From the NCBI GenBank assembly GCA_009663005.1, contig VIGQ01002241.1, positions 1 to 15,000 on the forward strand: a stretch of DNA of 15,000 nucleotides. Reading direction: 5' to 3'. Position numbers and translations under genes: made by a program. Under the pieces are notes generated by a model, which was not told where the DNA came from, did no database searches, and saw only the letters and a list, made by a program, of their open reading frames with translations. The stretch comes from Actinidia chinensis. Taxonomy: Eukaryota; Streptophyta; Magnoliopsida; Ericales; Actinidiaceae. Below are positions 1 to 8,031 of this stretch, piece after piece (the stretch's first letter is position 1; each line of letters begins with the position of its first letter).

Positions 1-945
1 ATTTGATATTTTTCATGGCAACATGATCTTCTCTCTAGTATTTGTGTGCGCAATGATCCAGAAATATGGCACGCCAGAGGTGAGAATTGGAATGAAAATA
101 AGACAACGCCGGTCTGTTCTGGTCTTTTTTAGCCTGGACATTTATTTGTTTTTTCCTAAAATAATTCTAATCTAGTGGGTAAAAGGGAATGAGTTGTTGT
201 GGGGGGGGGGGGGGAGAATGGTGATAGAATGGTCGAATTGTTTATATTGGTGTTTAGGGTAGTTGGATGTTAGTCATAATACTGGTGCAGCAATATATAG
301 TTTTAAACTTCCAATTACTTAACGCTAGTATATTGATATTGCACGTGACGTGCTTCATGGGTTGTGTTTTAGTAAAACCTTTAACTGAATGTTAAAATTT
401 GAACTTGGACACCTTAAACTTGCGAGAGTTGTTTCCCTCGGCCGTCTCAACTTCGTGTTTAATTCATTTTTAATATAAAAGCCCTTTTTTCTGCGATATT
501 GTTATTGTACATAAGCTCATTTCAAAGAAATTTTAACTTAGAAGCTGGCTATAACTATCGCCTTCCTTGCTATAATTTGACACTATCTACTGGATGTTGT
601 CTCGGCCGTTAACTGGCAGCCCAACCCTCTTTCTGTGATTGAGTGACGCAACTAATTTACTTGGGCAAGACATATTATGGTGGCATGAAGGCGGCCCATT
701 CCCTATGCTTACTCGTCTTAAGTTTCTTTGCAGAATTATTAGATAAAGGTGGAATTTGAATACTTCTTCGTGGTGTTGGGCAATTTTAGTGATTTTTTTT
801 TGTTGTAAGTTCTCTTTGGTTAAAATAAAGTTCGTGAAATCTGGCTAAAATGATGTCAACTACGGATCTTCGGGGCCTTCACGGTTGATATCTTCGGCAA
901 TAAGACAATGTTGGGTTGCGTCTAATAAATCTTGCTATAAAGAGA
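1..945. other. Unassigned AT-rich DNA
   Basis: I see no coding frame, RNA gene or element boundary here. The stretch has mixed composition and many stops on both strands. The only striking item is the G run at 201-214. It could be intergenic or intronic DNA, or very old repeat debris. Confidence 0.5.
201..214 (+). repeat. Poly-G run (G14)
   Basis: Fourteen consecutive G are followed by agaatgg. The G tract plus agaatg resembles the polypurine tract before the 3' LTR of the copia element at 8032, but no LTR-like sequence follows it, so I list it only as a homopolymer. Confidence 0.85.
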
Positions 946-1059
946 TGTTGAGACGCCTCAGTCCCACATTGGGCCTAATGACTCTTCTCTAGGTCCTGTT
1001 TATATAAGGTGGGAAGTTCTCTCCCTTATAACTCGAGTTGTGAGGGTGAGTTCTTAACA
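946..1059 (+). repeat. Left LTR-like copy of the TRIM-like element
   Basis: About 114 bp, TG at the start and CA at the end (tgttgagac...ttcttaaca). It contains a TATA box, tatataa at 1001-1007, before ggtgggaag, as expected of a U3 promoter. It aligns with 1187-1284 through most of its length, with small indels. Confidence 0.55.
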
Positions 1060-1179
1060 TACCCCCTTCTCGAACATGTATGGCAGAGCTGATCTCTGTT
1101 TCTGAATGTGTTGACCTCTCTGCGCTCACGGTCCCCAAAAAAGTTTTCCTCACAATTCGGTCTGACACGCTCTGCGTCA

Positions 1180-1186
1180 GGGGGAG
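1180..1186 (+). promoter_or_regulatory. Putative polypurine tract
   Basis: gggggag immediately abuts the tgttg start of the right LTR-like copy, the normal position of the plus-strand priming site of an LTR element. Confidence 0.45.
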
Positions 1187-1284
1187 TGTTGCGACCCTCA
1201 GTCCGGCACATTGGCCTATGACTCTTATCTGGGCCTGTTTTATAAGTGGGATAACAGAGAAAACAGTGTGAGTTTGAGCTTACA
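1187..1284 (+). repeat. Right LTR-like copy of the TRIM-like element
   Basis: About 98 bp, tgttgcgac...gagcttaca. It shares cctcagtcc, cacattggcctatgactctt and ttttataagtggg with the left copy. The 3' third is more diverged but still ends gtgagttt...cttaca against gtgagttcttaaca. Confidence 0.55.
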
Positions 1285-1666
1285 TGTTCTAGTGCTTTCT
1301 GACCATTGCCTTTTGTACATATACATGTGTGTATTATTTTCTGATTCATGGATTTTTTTTTCGCTGATTGGCAATGTCATGGGAATTTCATATGCAGGTT
1401 TATTAGCATGTGTGCTTGGTTCATTGTTGTCATCCATGGGGCTTGTTGATTGTAGCATCTCACAACATTTATACGATTGATGTCATAGTGGGGTTCAGGG
1501 CGGTAGAACGATTACGACTAATATTTTTTTTACTTCTACAAACTCGTCATCTTCGGATTTTTTCTCTGATGAAGTTCAACTGTACGACTTCTGTTGTAGG
1601 TATACGTTAATTTGGTGGTGTTCTTGGTATCGATCGTAAAGCCTACTCAGGTAACATTCATTTGAC
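1285..1666. other. Unassigned sequence 5' of the copia insertion
   Basis: No gene is recognised. At 1600-1650 a 51-bp stretch is framed by ttgtag and gtaaca, like a short exon between splice sites, and reads open in one frame with hydrophobic residues. The evidence is too thin to call an exon. The copia target site (ctttt) is at the right edge. Confidence 0.4.
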
Positions 1667-1671
1667 CTTTT
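1667..1671 (+). repeat. Target-site duplication, left copy (CTTTT)
   Basis: The five bases directly before the TG of the 5' LTR are ctttt, identical to the five bases after the CA of the 3' LTR at 8564-8568. Five bp is the usual duplication made by copia integrase. Confidence 0.85.
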
Positions 1672-1974
1672 TGTTATTTCGCGTATTAAAGTGGCCCATC
1701 TTAGTCTCCCACGTTTTTTATGCTATTGTTATACTAATGCTCCAATATACTTCATGTTCCAACTTCCCATCTACTTTTCCATCTCCTTGTTGCGTATAGT
1801 TGTTTCCCATCTCGCACCCGATACGGCTCTTCTTCTCACCGCTGTCTCGCCCACTAGATTACTGTTCATCTTACCGTTCCTGTTTTGGCCTCATTTTCTT
1901 TCTCTCGAGGGAGGGAGAGGGGGAAGTCTGCTGTTTAATCTTTCACGGTATTTCTCTTGCTCCATATGCTCTCT

Positions 1975-1982
1975 CTATAAAT
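1975..1982 (+). promoter_or_regulatory. TATA box in the 5' LTR
   Basis: ctataaat lies in ctctctataaatgagata, in a pyrimidine-rich context at the expected U3/R boundary. The 3' LTR has only ctattaaag at the matching place. Whether this promoter is used cannot be told from sequence. Confidence 0.5.
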
Positions 1983-2140
1983 GAGATAGGATAAACCACC
2001 GCCTTTGAACGTTATGATTTTTTCCATCAATATGAGAATATTGGTTATCCTTTAAGTTAGAGAAAGATAATAAGGGAGCCAAGAATTAAAGTATTCAATT
2101 AAGGGGCTCATTCAATTGATCAGATGGCTATAAAGGTATG

Positions 2141-2252
2141 ATCTACTCCATTCATTATTGTAGAATAATTATTTTATAGATGTATTGCATTCAAGATCTA
2201 CTCCATTAATTATTGTAGAATAATTATTTTTATAGATGTATTGAATTTCAAG
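2141..2252 (+). repeat. 55-57 bp tandem duplication inside the 5' LTR
   Basis: Two units, 2141-2195 and 2196-2252, each read atctactccatt...attgtagaataatt...atagatgtattg...caag. The same doublet is in the 3' LTR at 8393-8502, so the duplication predates insertion of this element. Confidence 0.85.
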
Positions 2253-2313
2253 ATCCTATTCCGGTTTTAATTTCCGCATAATAGTCGAACCGACTTAATT
2301 TTATGACTTACAT

Positions 2314-2325
2314 TGGTATCAGAGC
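2314..2325 (+). promoter_or_regulatory. Primer binding site, initiator tRNA-Met
   Basis: tggtatcagagc begins one base after the CA end of the 5' LTR. It is the complement of the 3' end of plant initiator tRNA-Met and the standard minus-strand priming site of plant copia elements. Confidence 0.93.
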
Positions 2326-2817
2326 ATGGTTTATTGAATCAATACACTTAAATTAAAATTATTTTTTCGTAGAATATTTTTTTATAACTTACATGATGGA
2401 ACAACCAGATGCTAATTATGGATATTCACATCTGATTTATTATGTATAATACTGTTTGTGAGTTGAACTTGATATGTATGTATGTATGTTCCTCCATGGA
2501 AGTTATATATATATATGCATATCTAGTTAAATCTAATTTCTGTTTCATGAAATCTACTAATCTGACTGTATTCTATACTATTCTTCAATAGTAAGATCTC
2601 ATTTGCAATAAATCGCTAACACATAGTACATATTGCATGCATCCCGAGACGGCGCAACACAATTATTATGGTGATAAAAAAAAAAAAAAAAATATCTCTA
2701 AGAGATAAATCTAAACTAGAACGTTGGTGAATAGTTTTTAGAACTTTAAAAAAGTTAATTGGGCTATCATAAAATATATGTTTGTAGTTTTAACAACAAC
2801 TATGTCGGTTTCTAAAA

Positions 2818-3232
2818 TTACAGTCTCAACCCAGTTTTCTCGTTAATTTCGCAGTTTTTAATTCAATTCTGTAAATTATAATTTTTACCCAGATTCTGTA
2901 CATTATATTTTAACCCAGAATTTAATACATTACATTTTTGTCTGTATTCTGGAAATTACAAGTGTTTCACCGCAAATTTTAAAAATTAATAGTTTTACCC
3001 CAGCTTTTAAAAATTACAAGTTTTAAAACGAGATTCTAGAAATTTACATTTTTATCCTAGATTCTGAAGAAAATTACAGGTTTAATCCAGATTCTAGAAA
3101 TTACCGTTTTAATCCTAGATTTCTAACAAATTACAGTTTTAAAATCGGTCAAGAGTCTGAAAATTACAGTTTTAAAAAAACCCAAATTTTTGAAAATTAC
3201 AATTTTAAATTACAGTTTTTTATCCGGCAGAT
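2818..3232 (+). repeat. Degenerate ~30-bp minisatellite (attacagtttta / cagattctg)
   Basis: About a dozen imperfect units alternate an aaattacagtttta core with a cccagattctga core, spaced about 29-33 bp. Examples of the first core are near 2952, 3012, 3073, 3101, 3129, 3164 and 3195. Spacing varies by small indels. The array lies wholly in the retrotransposon leader. Confidence 0.75.
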
Positions 3233-3505
3233 TTTCAAATATTATAATATAATATAATTTTAATGTTAATTGAATTTGAATGGGTGCGGTCGCGGATGGA
3301 AATAGTGGTTAGTTCAATATTCATGGGAATTACTAGCTTAGTAGTTGCCAAAGTAACTCTAAAGTTGTAAAGTTTTATGAATACCGAACTACATAAGAGA
3401 TTGTTAAAAGGTCAATATTAAGACAATAATATCTAAATTTCATCATAAATTAGGAGATGAGACTAGCCTCAAAGGAGAGTCACATTTAAATATTATGACT
3501 GGTTA

Positions 3506-3688
3506 GGAGAATAATTTGTCGGCGACTTATCGAATTGGATTGGATATCACCAAAGGTAACATGAATAATTTGATAAGTTGTAAAAATTATTTAGGTCTAA
3601 ATGAGTGATTATGTTAGCCCCTATTAATGAATGAATACTGGATAATAAGTTGCGACTTATCGAGTTAGGATTGGCTACCCCAAGTTAC
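3506..3688 (+). repeat. Pair of ~50-bp direct repeats in the leader
   Basis: Copy A (3506-3560) and copy B (3640-3688) share gcgacttatcga, ttggattgg or aggattggct, and an ending ccaaaggtaac or ccaagttac. They are about 80 bp apart and in the same orientation. Their function is unknown. Confidence 0.6.
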
Positions 3689-3689
3689 A

Positions 3690-5108
3690 ATCAATAACTC
3701 CTTTTGTGCTTACGTTTCTAACCCCGCGATTAGTATTCGTCTCTCACCCTTTTTTCGTTTGTTTCCCAAACCCTCTTCCTCTTTCCCTCCTGTTCTCTGT
3801 CTTCTCGTTTTTGCCTCGGCCGGCGCATCTCTTAATAGTATCAATAATTCATCATTGTAATGGTTTATATTTCTCAACTTTTTAACATTAGCATGTGCTA
3901 TTTTGATTTCATTGGAATTGTTTCCTTCTCTAGATTAGATCGTTCTGTATATTCATTTTTATTGTAGTTTTAGCCCCACTCAGTTTTCCTTTTCCTGATC
4001 ATACCTGTTGGTTTTGGCTGCTTTCTGTGGTTGTTTCATTCTCCTCCTTGTGAGGTGCCCCTATCCCTCCTTCGTTTTTTTCCCCTGCATTTTTGTTTTG
4101 TCCTCTTCCTTAACTCACGTATGTTTTCCGTGCCCCCATTCATTACCCCGTGCCTATCACTCCACAATTAATCATCCCCGCGGTTAGGGGTGAAGCGTGG
4201 TGGGGGAGGGTATTTCCTTCGCCCTGTCGTATTTGGGAGGAACACCAACTGTGGGGTCTTTTCACTTTCTCGTCACTATTCTCGTCTTGCGGGTTACATG
4301 AAGGGTGACGCCTGCCTTTGTCTTTTTCCCCCCCCTCCGGCAATAGGTAATCTTCTTCGGGGTTGAGGGGTATCCACCCTATGTTTTGAACTGTGCAGTT
4401 GCTCCACATATTGACCTGATCCTTATCGGCCCGGTCTCCACCCACCAGACCCGCCTCGAGCCAGATAGCGATACGGGCCCGGGGCCGGGTACACTGTCCC
4501 ATGTGCTGGATCTTATCGAACGATTTCCACGTCGGCTATGGAGAGGGGGGATACCTCCTCTGGCGAGTAGTAGAGAAGGTCGCTTAGTCTGCGCTAGTAA
4601 TTTAGGTCCAGGCTTTCGGCATCCCGGATTCCTGTTCTTGGGCCTTTGCTTCTCGCCCCCCCCATTAGTATAGACGGGGATGGTCCGACTCGACTTAGAG
4701 GGGTATCTCCTCTGTCCTAGTTCGGGTCGTTGGCCGGAGGATAGGGTGTAGACGATGTTGATAAGAGTGGACGGAGGTCTTTTAGAATGGTCTTTGATGA
4801 TATCATATTCCTAATAACGTAAGTCCCCTTGCTGCCTTTATGGGGCTTTGTCCGCTGTGGCTTGTGTGTTTTGCCTTATTCCGTAGTTCTTCGCTATCTT
4901 GTGCTCTCTCCCACATAAATGTACATCTCCAACACCCTGTGAGGCCCGAAACGCCTCCTGATTCTTGAAGGAAGTACCTCGCATACTTTAATAGTCTTTA
5001 CCTTATTGTCGGTTTTTCCGACGTATGTGCGGGTTCAGTGAGTTCTGGGAACAATGGGAGGCCTTCCCCCTCGCTCTTCCCCGTCGGTTTTCCCCCCTCA
5101 TTAGAAAA
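3690..5108. other. Pyrimidine-rich block replacing gag, protease and early integrase
   Basis: A copia element should encode Gag, protease and the zinc-binding and first catalytic part of integrase here; none is visible in any frame. The sequence is instead CT-rich at first (about 3730-4140), then distinctly GC-richer with CpG sites, C8 runs near 4328 and 4656, and a repeated agagggg(gg)atacctcctctg motif (about 4540 and 4697). Two frames of 95-119 codons exist on opposite strands over 4143-4673, but they overlap each other, show no known motif and look like chance frames in GC-rich DNA. The block may be a nested insertion, captured foreign sequence or an assembly join; I found no terminal repeats or target duplication. 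Confidence 0.5.
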
Positions 5109-5600
5109 GCAAGGCATTCGTGCCAATACCACAATGCCTGGTATGCGCACAGCAAATGGAGTTGGCTTAAAGGCGTAATCGTGCACTTATTGATATAGGT
5201 TAAGAGTATGATTAGTTCTCGAATGTACCCAATTTTTTGTGGAGTAAGCCTTAAAACCGCAATGTATCTCTTAAGCGGGTTTCTAGTAAGGCGGTCCAAG
5301 AAGCCAACTACTCCTTTTGAGTTGTGGACTGGTAGGAAACCTAGTTTTGAGACATTTTACATGTTTGGTGTTGTCCAGCGGAGGCTAGAATCTATAATCC
5401 ACAGAAAAGAAATTAGATTCTAGAGAAAAAAAAAAAAAAAGAAAAAACAATTCTTCTGGGTATTTCATTGGTTATCTAAAAAAGTCTAAGGGGTACAGAT
5501 TCTATTGTCCTACCATAGACGAGAATAGTTGAAACGGCGGAAATGCCAGATTCCTTAGAGGATGGCGAATTAGTGGGATGTGAGAAATCAAGAAAAGTGA
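5109..5600 (+). pseudogene. Integrase remnant, end of catalytic core onward
   Basis: The first recognisable piece, near 5109, is the end of the catalytic core. AMPG- and NGV-like residues appear, then A-stop-RRNRALIDI: the position that normally carries the third acidic residue (Glu) of the D,D,E triad reads taa. A frame at 5208-5423 follows, with LKTAMYLL and TPFELWTGRKPS, typical of copia integrase. After an A15 run come GYFIGY and KGYRFYC (5458-5520), and IVET with a following DGE motif near 5525-5570. The first two catalytic aspartates and the zinc-binding region are absent because the remnant starts too late. Confidence 0.88.
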
Positions 5601-5995
5601 GTTTCGTGAAGTAAGAGTTGACTATCGCCAACAATTCTTCCTCGTCGAGAAGTTGTCACTCTCTCAGAATAACCAACAATTCTGAGGAGAACGAACCAAC
5701 CTTAAATAATGATTCTCCACTTCTAGGATATCGCCATTGAAAAAATGTAGAACACGCACAACCGACAGTTCAAGAAAGGTCTCAGAGGAAAGAAGATCTA
5801 GTGCCATCCGAGAATGATTATGTGGTGTATCTACAAGAATCTGATTTTGATATTGGAGATTAAGAAAGATCCGTTTTATTTTCACATGCCATTATATGAT
5901 GATTCTACTAAATGGGTTGATCCATGATGATGAGTTTGAAATCTATGTACCAGACTGATGTCGGGATCTCTCGAATTGCCTTCTATTGCAGAAAA

Positions 5996-6720
5996 TCAGA
6001 TTGTAAATGGTCTTTATAGAACCGAATGCGTGATGCAAAAGGCAATCGAACGAGTTAAGGCTAGACTTGTGGTTAAGGGTTTTACTCAGAAAGAAGGCAA
6101 TTGACTAGCAAAGAGACGCTTTTCTCCAGTATCTAAAAAGGACTCACTTTAATTATTTGGCCCTGTAGCTCATGATGACTTATAGCTACATCAGATGGGA
6201 TGTGGAAAACCGCTTTTCAAATGGTAGTTTTCGATGAAGAAATTTACATGGAACATCTGAAGGAATGGGGGGGGGATTCGGCAAATCAAAAAAAAAAAAA
6301 AAAAAAAAAAGAAAAGAAAAAGAGCATTTAGGCTTGCAAATTAAAGAATCCATTTATGGCCTAACAAGCTTCCAGGCAATGGTACTTGAAAGTTTATGAT
6401 ACCATACCTCTCTTCTTATTTAAGAAAACGCTGTTGATTCAGTGTTATAATCTGAAGATCATGGGAGTAAGTTTATTATTTTAGTTGGCTATATGGTGGA
6501 TGATATTTTGTTAGGCTTGGCAATGATCGTTGGTTTGTTACACGAAACCAAGGGATAATCTCGGCCAACACTTTAAGATGGTCAATTATAGTGAGGTCAT
6601 CGTATGTTATTGGCAATGAGATCTAAGAATCGATCTCGAGAATTGCTTAGGATTGTCTTCAGAAGTGATTATATCGATCAGTTTTGGAGAGATTTAATAT
6701 GCAAGAGTTGCTGCAGGCAT
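5996..6720 (+). pseudogene. Reverse transcriptase remnant
   Basis: Visible pieces are the start of the fingers (RVKARLVVKGFTQKEG, 6051-6098, then a stop), FSPVSKKDS at about 6119-6145, EEIYMEHLKEW at about 6237-6269, KESIYGL at about 6344-6364, and the active-site region GYMVDDILL at 6487-6513. The two catalytic aspartates are kept, but the usual Tyr-Val-Asp-Asp box is split by an extra Met codon (tat atg gtg gat gat). SYVIGNEI (about 6607-6630) and LERFNMQE (about 6683-6710) follow before the frame is lost. The domain cannot be translated as one protein. Confidence 0.88.
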
Positions 6721-6939
6721 GTGATGCAGCCTATTGGAAGGTGATCAAGTTAATGAAAAATAGTGGCCCATGAATGATTTGGAAAGACGCAGATTAGAGA
6801 TATTCCGTATGGCCTCAGCTTTAGGAGTTTGATGTATGTCAAACTTGTATTTTTTTTTTTTATCTAGACCGACATTAGGCATTTGCAAGTTGGGATGCTG
6901 GTATGATATCAAAGAACCGCAGGAATGGAACACTGGAAC

Positions 6940-7479
6940 GCGATAAAGAAGGTTTAGAGATACCTTCAAGGAACCTAAAGACTACATGCTCACTTATGAA
7001 TTCGGATCGTTTGGAGTGAATCGGATACTCGTATTCAAATTTCGCTGGTTGTTTGGGATGCTGAAGGAGTCCGTCAGGGTTTGTCTTTCTGTTAGCTGGT
7101 GGAGGCAATGTCGTGGAAGTGTGAAGCAAGCTCTTATTGTGCGCATCCACGATGGAGCCGAGTTGTTGCATGCTTTGAGGGCCACAGGTCATTCTTTATG
7201 GTTTCGGAATTTTATCTCAGGACTTGGTGTGGTCGACTCATGCCAAGCCGATGACGATATATTGTGACAACTCCGGCAGCAGTTTTCTTCTCTAAGAATG
7301 GCAAGTACTCTAATGGTTCCAAGCATTGAAGTAAGTACTTGTTTGTAGAGAAAGAGTCCAGAAACAACAAGTGTCATGAGAACATGAGGGGGGCACACTC
7401 TTATATACTGATCCGTCTGCACGAAGGATTGCCACCAAAGACTTATAAAAAACATGTTTTAGGATTGTCTTTTGAGTAA
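6940..7479 (+). pseudogene. RNase H remnant and pol C-terminus
   Basis: YLQGT near 6960 marks the connection between RT and RNase H. The first acidic motif reads GYSYSNFAGC at 7023-7052: in copia RNases H this motif carries aspartates (S-D-x-D), here replaced by Tyr and Asn, so metal binding would be lost. ASTMEP at 7143-7160 keeps the catalytic Glu; NFISGLGVVDS follows near 7210-7243, and YCDNS at 7260-7274 keeps the next Asp. The C-terminal LPPKTYKKHV is in frame with the stop at 7477. Several frame changes separate these pieces. Confidence 0.87.
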
Positions 7480-7971
7480 TCCATGATGAGTATTTTTGGG
7501 GGGGGGGGGGGGGGGAAGTGGTTATTGTACTCGACACTAAAAGTTGCGCATTATTAGGTGTTTCTGATTTTCCTGTTTCCTTGTGTGTGGCAATATTATG
7601 TTTTGGATTTTTATTAACACAGGAATTGTCTTGACCAGTGGTACAAAAATTATTGGGGCTTCGGTTAGAGATGTATCTCTAAAGTATATTGTACTTTTTC
7701 CTATTATGCACTAGGTTATTAGGTTATCAATGGTGTAGTGCATAGCAGGAAATATGGGCATGGTGCGCATACAACTCGGCAATGACTCACATTGGTGATC
7801 TAAAGTAACCACATTATTGTTAAGTAGTTGAACCTATTGGCTTAATTTTTATGAACAATTTCGTGATCACTTTTTAAAGTTTTAAAATTATGGAGTCTCA
7901 TATGAGTCATTTAAAAAAAATTGCATATTTTAAAGAAATACACATTGAACACAATCGTCTAATTGGGTCCA
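7480..7971 (+). other. Copia 3' untranslated region
   Basis: Non-coding sequence between the pol stop and the polypurine tract. It begins almost at once with a G18 run (7498-7515) and is otherwise AT-rich. A perfect 10-bp palindrome ctcatatgag lies at about 7896-7905. It ends aattgggtcc just before the G-rich tract. Confidence 0.6.
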
Positions 7972-8031
7972 GGGGGTGGGGTGTGGGGTGGGGTGTTGTG
8001 GGTGGTGGTGGGGGGGGGAGTGGGGGAGAAA
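7972..8031 (+). promoter_or_regulatory. Expanded G-rich polypurine tract
   Basis: A ~60-bp G-dominated stretch with several runs of four or more G separated by one to a few bases, ending gtgggggagaa and directly abutting the TG of the 3' LTR. Its position is that of the plus-strand primer site. It is far longer than the 10-20 bp usual for copia elements and is interrupted by T, so it is probably a primer tract enlarged by G-rich slippage. It meets the usual pattern for a G-quadruplex. Confidence 0.75.

Larger units (their letters stand above)
946..1284 (+). mobile_element. TRIM-like miniature LTR element (candidate)
   Basis: Two related segments in the same orientation, 946-1059 and 1187-1284, both begin with tgttg. 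They share the motifs cctcagtcc, cacattgg, atgactctt and a TATA-like box before a gtggg/ggtggg motif, and end in ttaaca or cttaca. They enclose about 127 bp with no coding capacity, and gggggag directly precedes the second copy as a polypurine tract would. LTR-internal-LTR in 339 bp fits the terminal-repeat-in-miniature class. Against this, no clean primer binding site follows the first LTR (only a weak tatggcagagc at about 1080) and I found no target-site duplication. Two degraded solo LTRs of one copia family is the main alternative. Confidence 0.5.
1672..2312 (+). repeat. 5' LTR of the copia element
   Basis: Runs from tgttatttcgcg to gacttaca, just before the primer binding site. Its first ~74 bp match the start of the 3' LTR, and its last ~328 bp (1985-2312) match 8236-8563. 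The middle (1746-1984), pyrimidine-rich with a TATA box, has no counterpart in the 3' LTR, which makes this copy about 109 bp longer. It also holds a 55-bp tandem duplication at 2141-2252. Confidence 0.9.
2326..3689 (+). other. Copia leader (untranslated region)
   Basis: AT-rich, no open frame. It contains an (atgt)n tract near 2475-2490, a TA run near 2504-2515, an A17 run near 2676-2692, the attacag repeat array at 2818-3232, and a pair of ~50-bp repeats at 3506-3560 and 3640-3688. No gag start is visible. Confidence 0.65.
5109..7479 (+). pseudogene. Copia pol remnant (integrase, RT, RNase H)
   Basis: Fragments of a copia Pol polyprotein follow one another on the plus strand in the expected order but in shifting frames. 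Integrase pieces come first (RRNRALIDI at 5171-5197, TPFELWTGRKPS within 5208-5423), then a linker (DYVVYLQESDFDIGD near 5815-5860), RT pieces (RVKARLVVKGFTQKEG at 6051-6098, the DD box at 6490-6513), and RNase H pieces ending in GLPPKTYKKHV with a terminal taa at 7477-7479. The coding path is broken by many frameshifts, in-frame stops and low-complexity insertions: A15 at 5426-5440, G9 at 6267-6275, A23 at 6288-6310 and a T run near 6851. A functional pol of this class starts with gag and protease upstream; both are missing. The longest surviving frames are under 100 codons. Some indels may be consensus errors, but lost catalytic residues show real decay as well. Confidence 0.92.

Noticed and set aside
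1026..1480. Open frames of 107 and 89 codons over the TRIM-like region
   Set aside because: They run through LTR-like sequence and its flank on both strands, with no motif; chance frames.
1691..1994. Open frame of 97 codons in the 5' LTR
   Set aside because: It lies in LTR U3 sequence that is non-coding in this class, and is hydrophobic only because the DNA is pyrimidine-rich.
2314..2325. tRNA-like match to initiator tRNA-Met
   Set aside because: Only the 3'-end complement is present, right after an LTR; it is a primer binding site, not a tRNA gene.
2818..3232. CRISPR-like array
   Set aside because: Repeats are degenerate, with no constant repeat and unique-spacer structure, in a plant retrotransposon leader.
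4143..4673. Open frames of 119 codons (minus) and 95 codons (plus)
   Set aside because: They overlap each other on opposite strands in GC-rich sequence, show no recognisable domain and are rich in Pro, Gly and Arg as expected from composition alone.
6986..7267. 93-codon frame read as an independent small gene
   Set aside because: It is part of the frameshifted copia RNase H region (NFISGLGVVDS near its end), so it was merged with the pol remnant.
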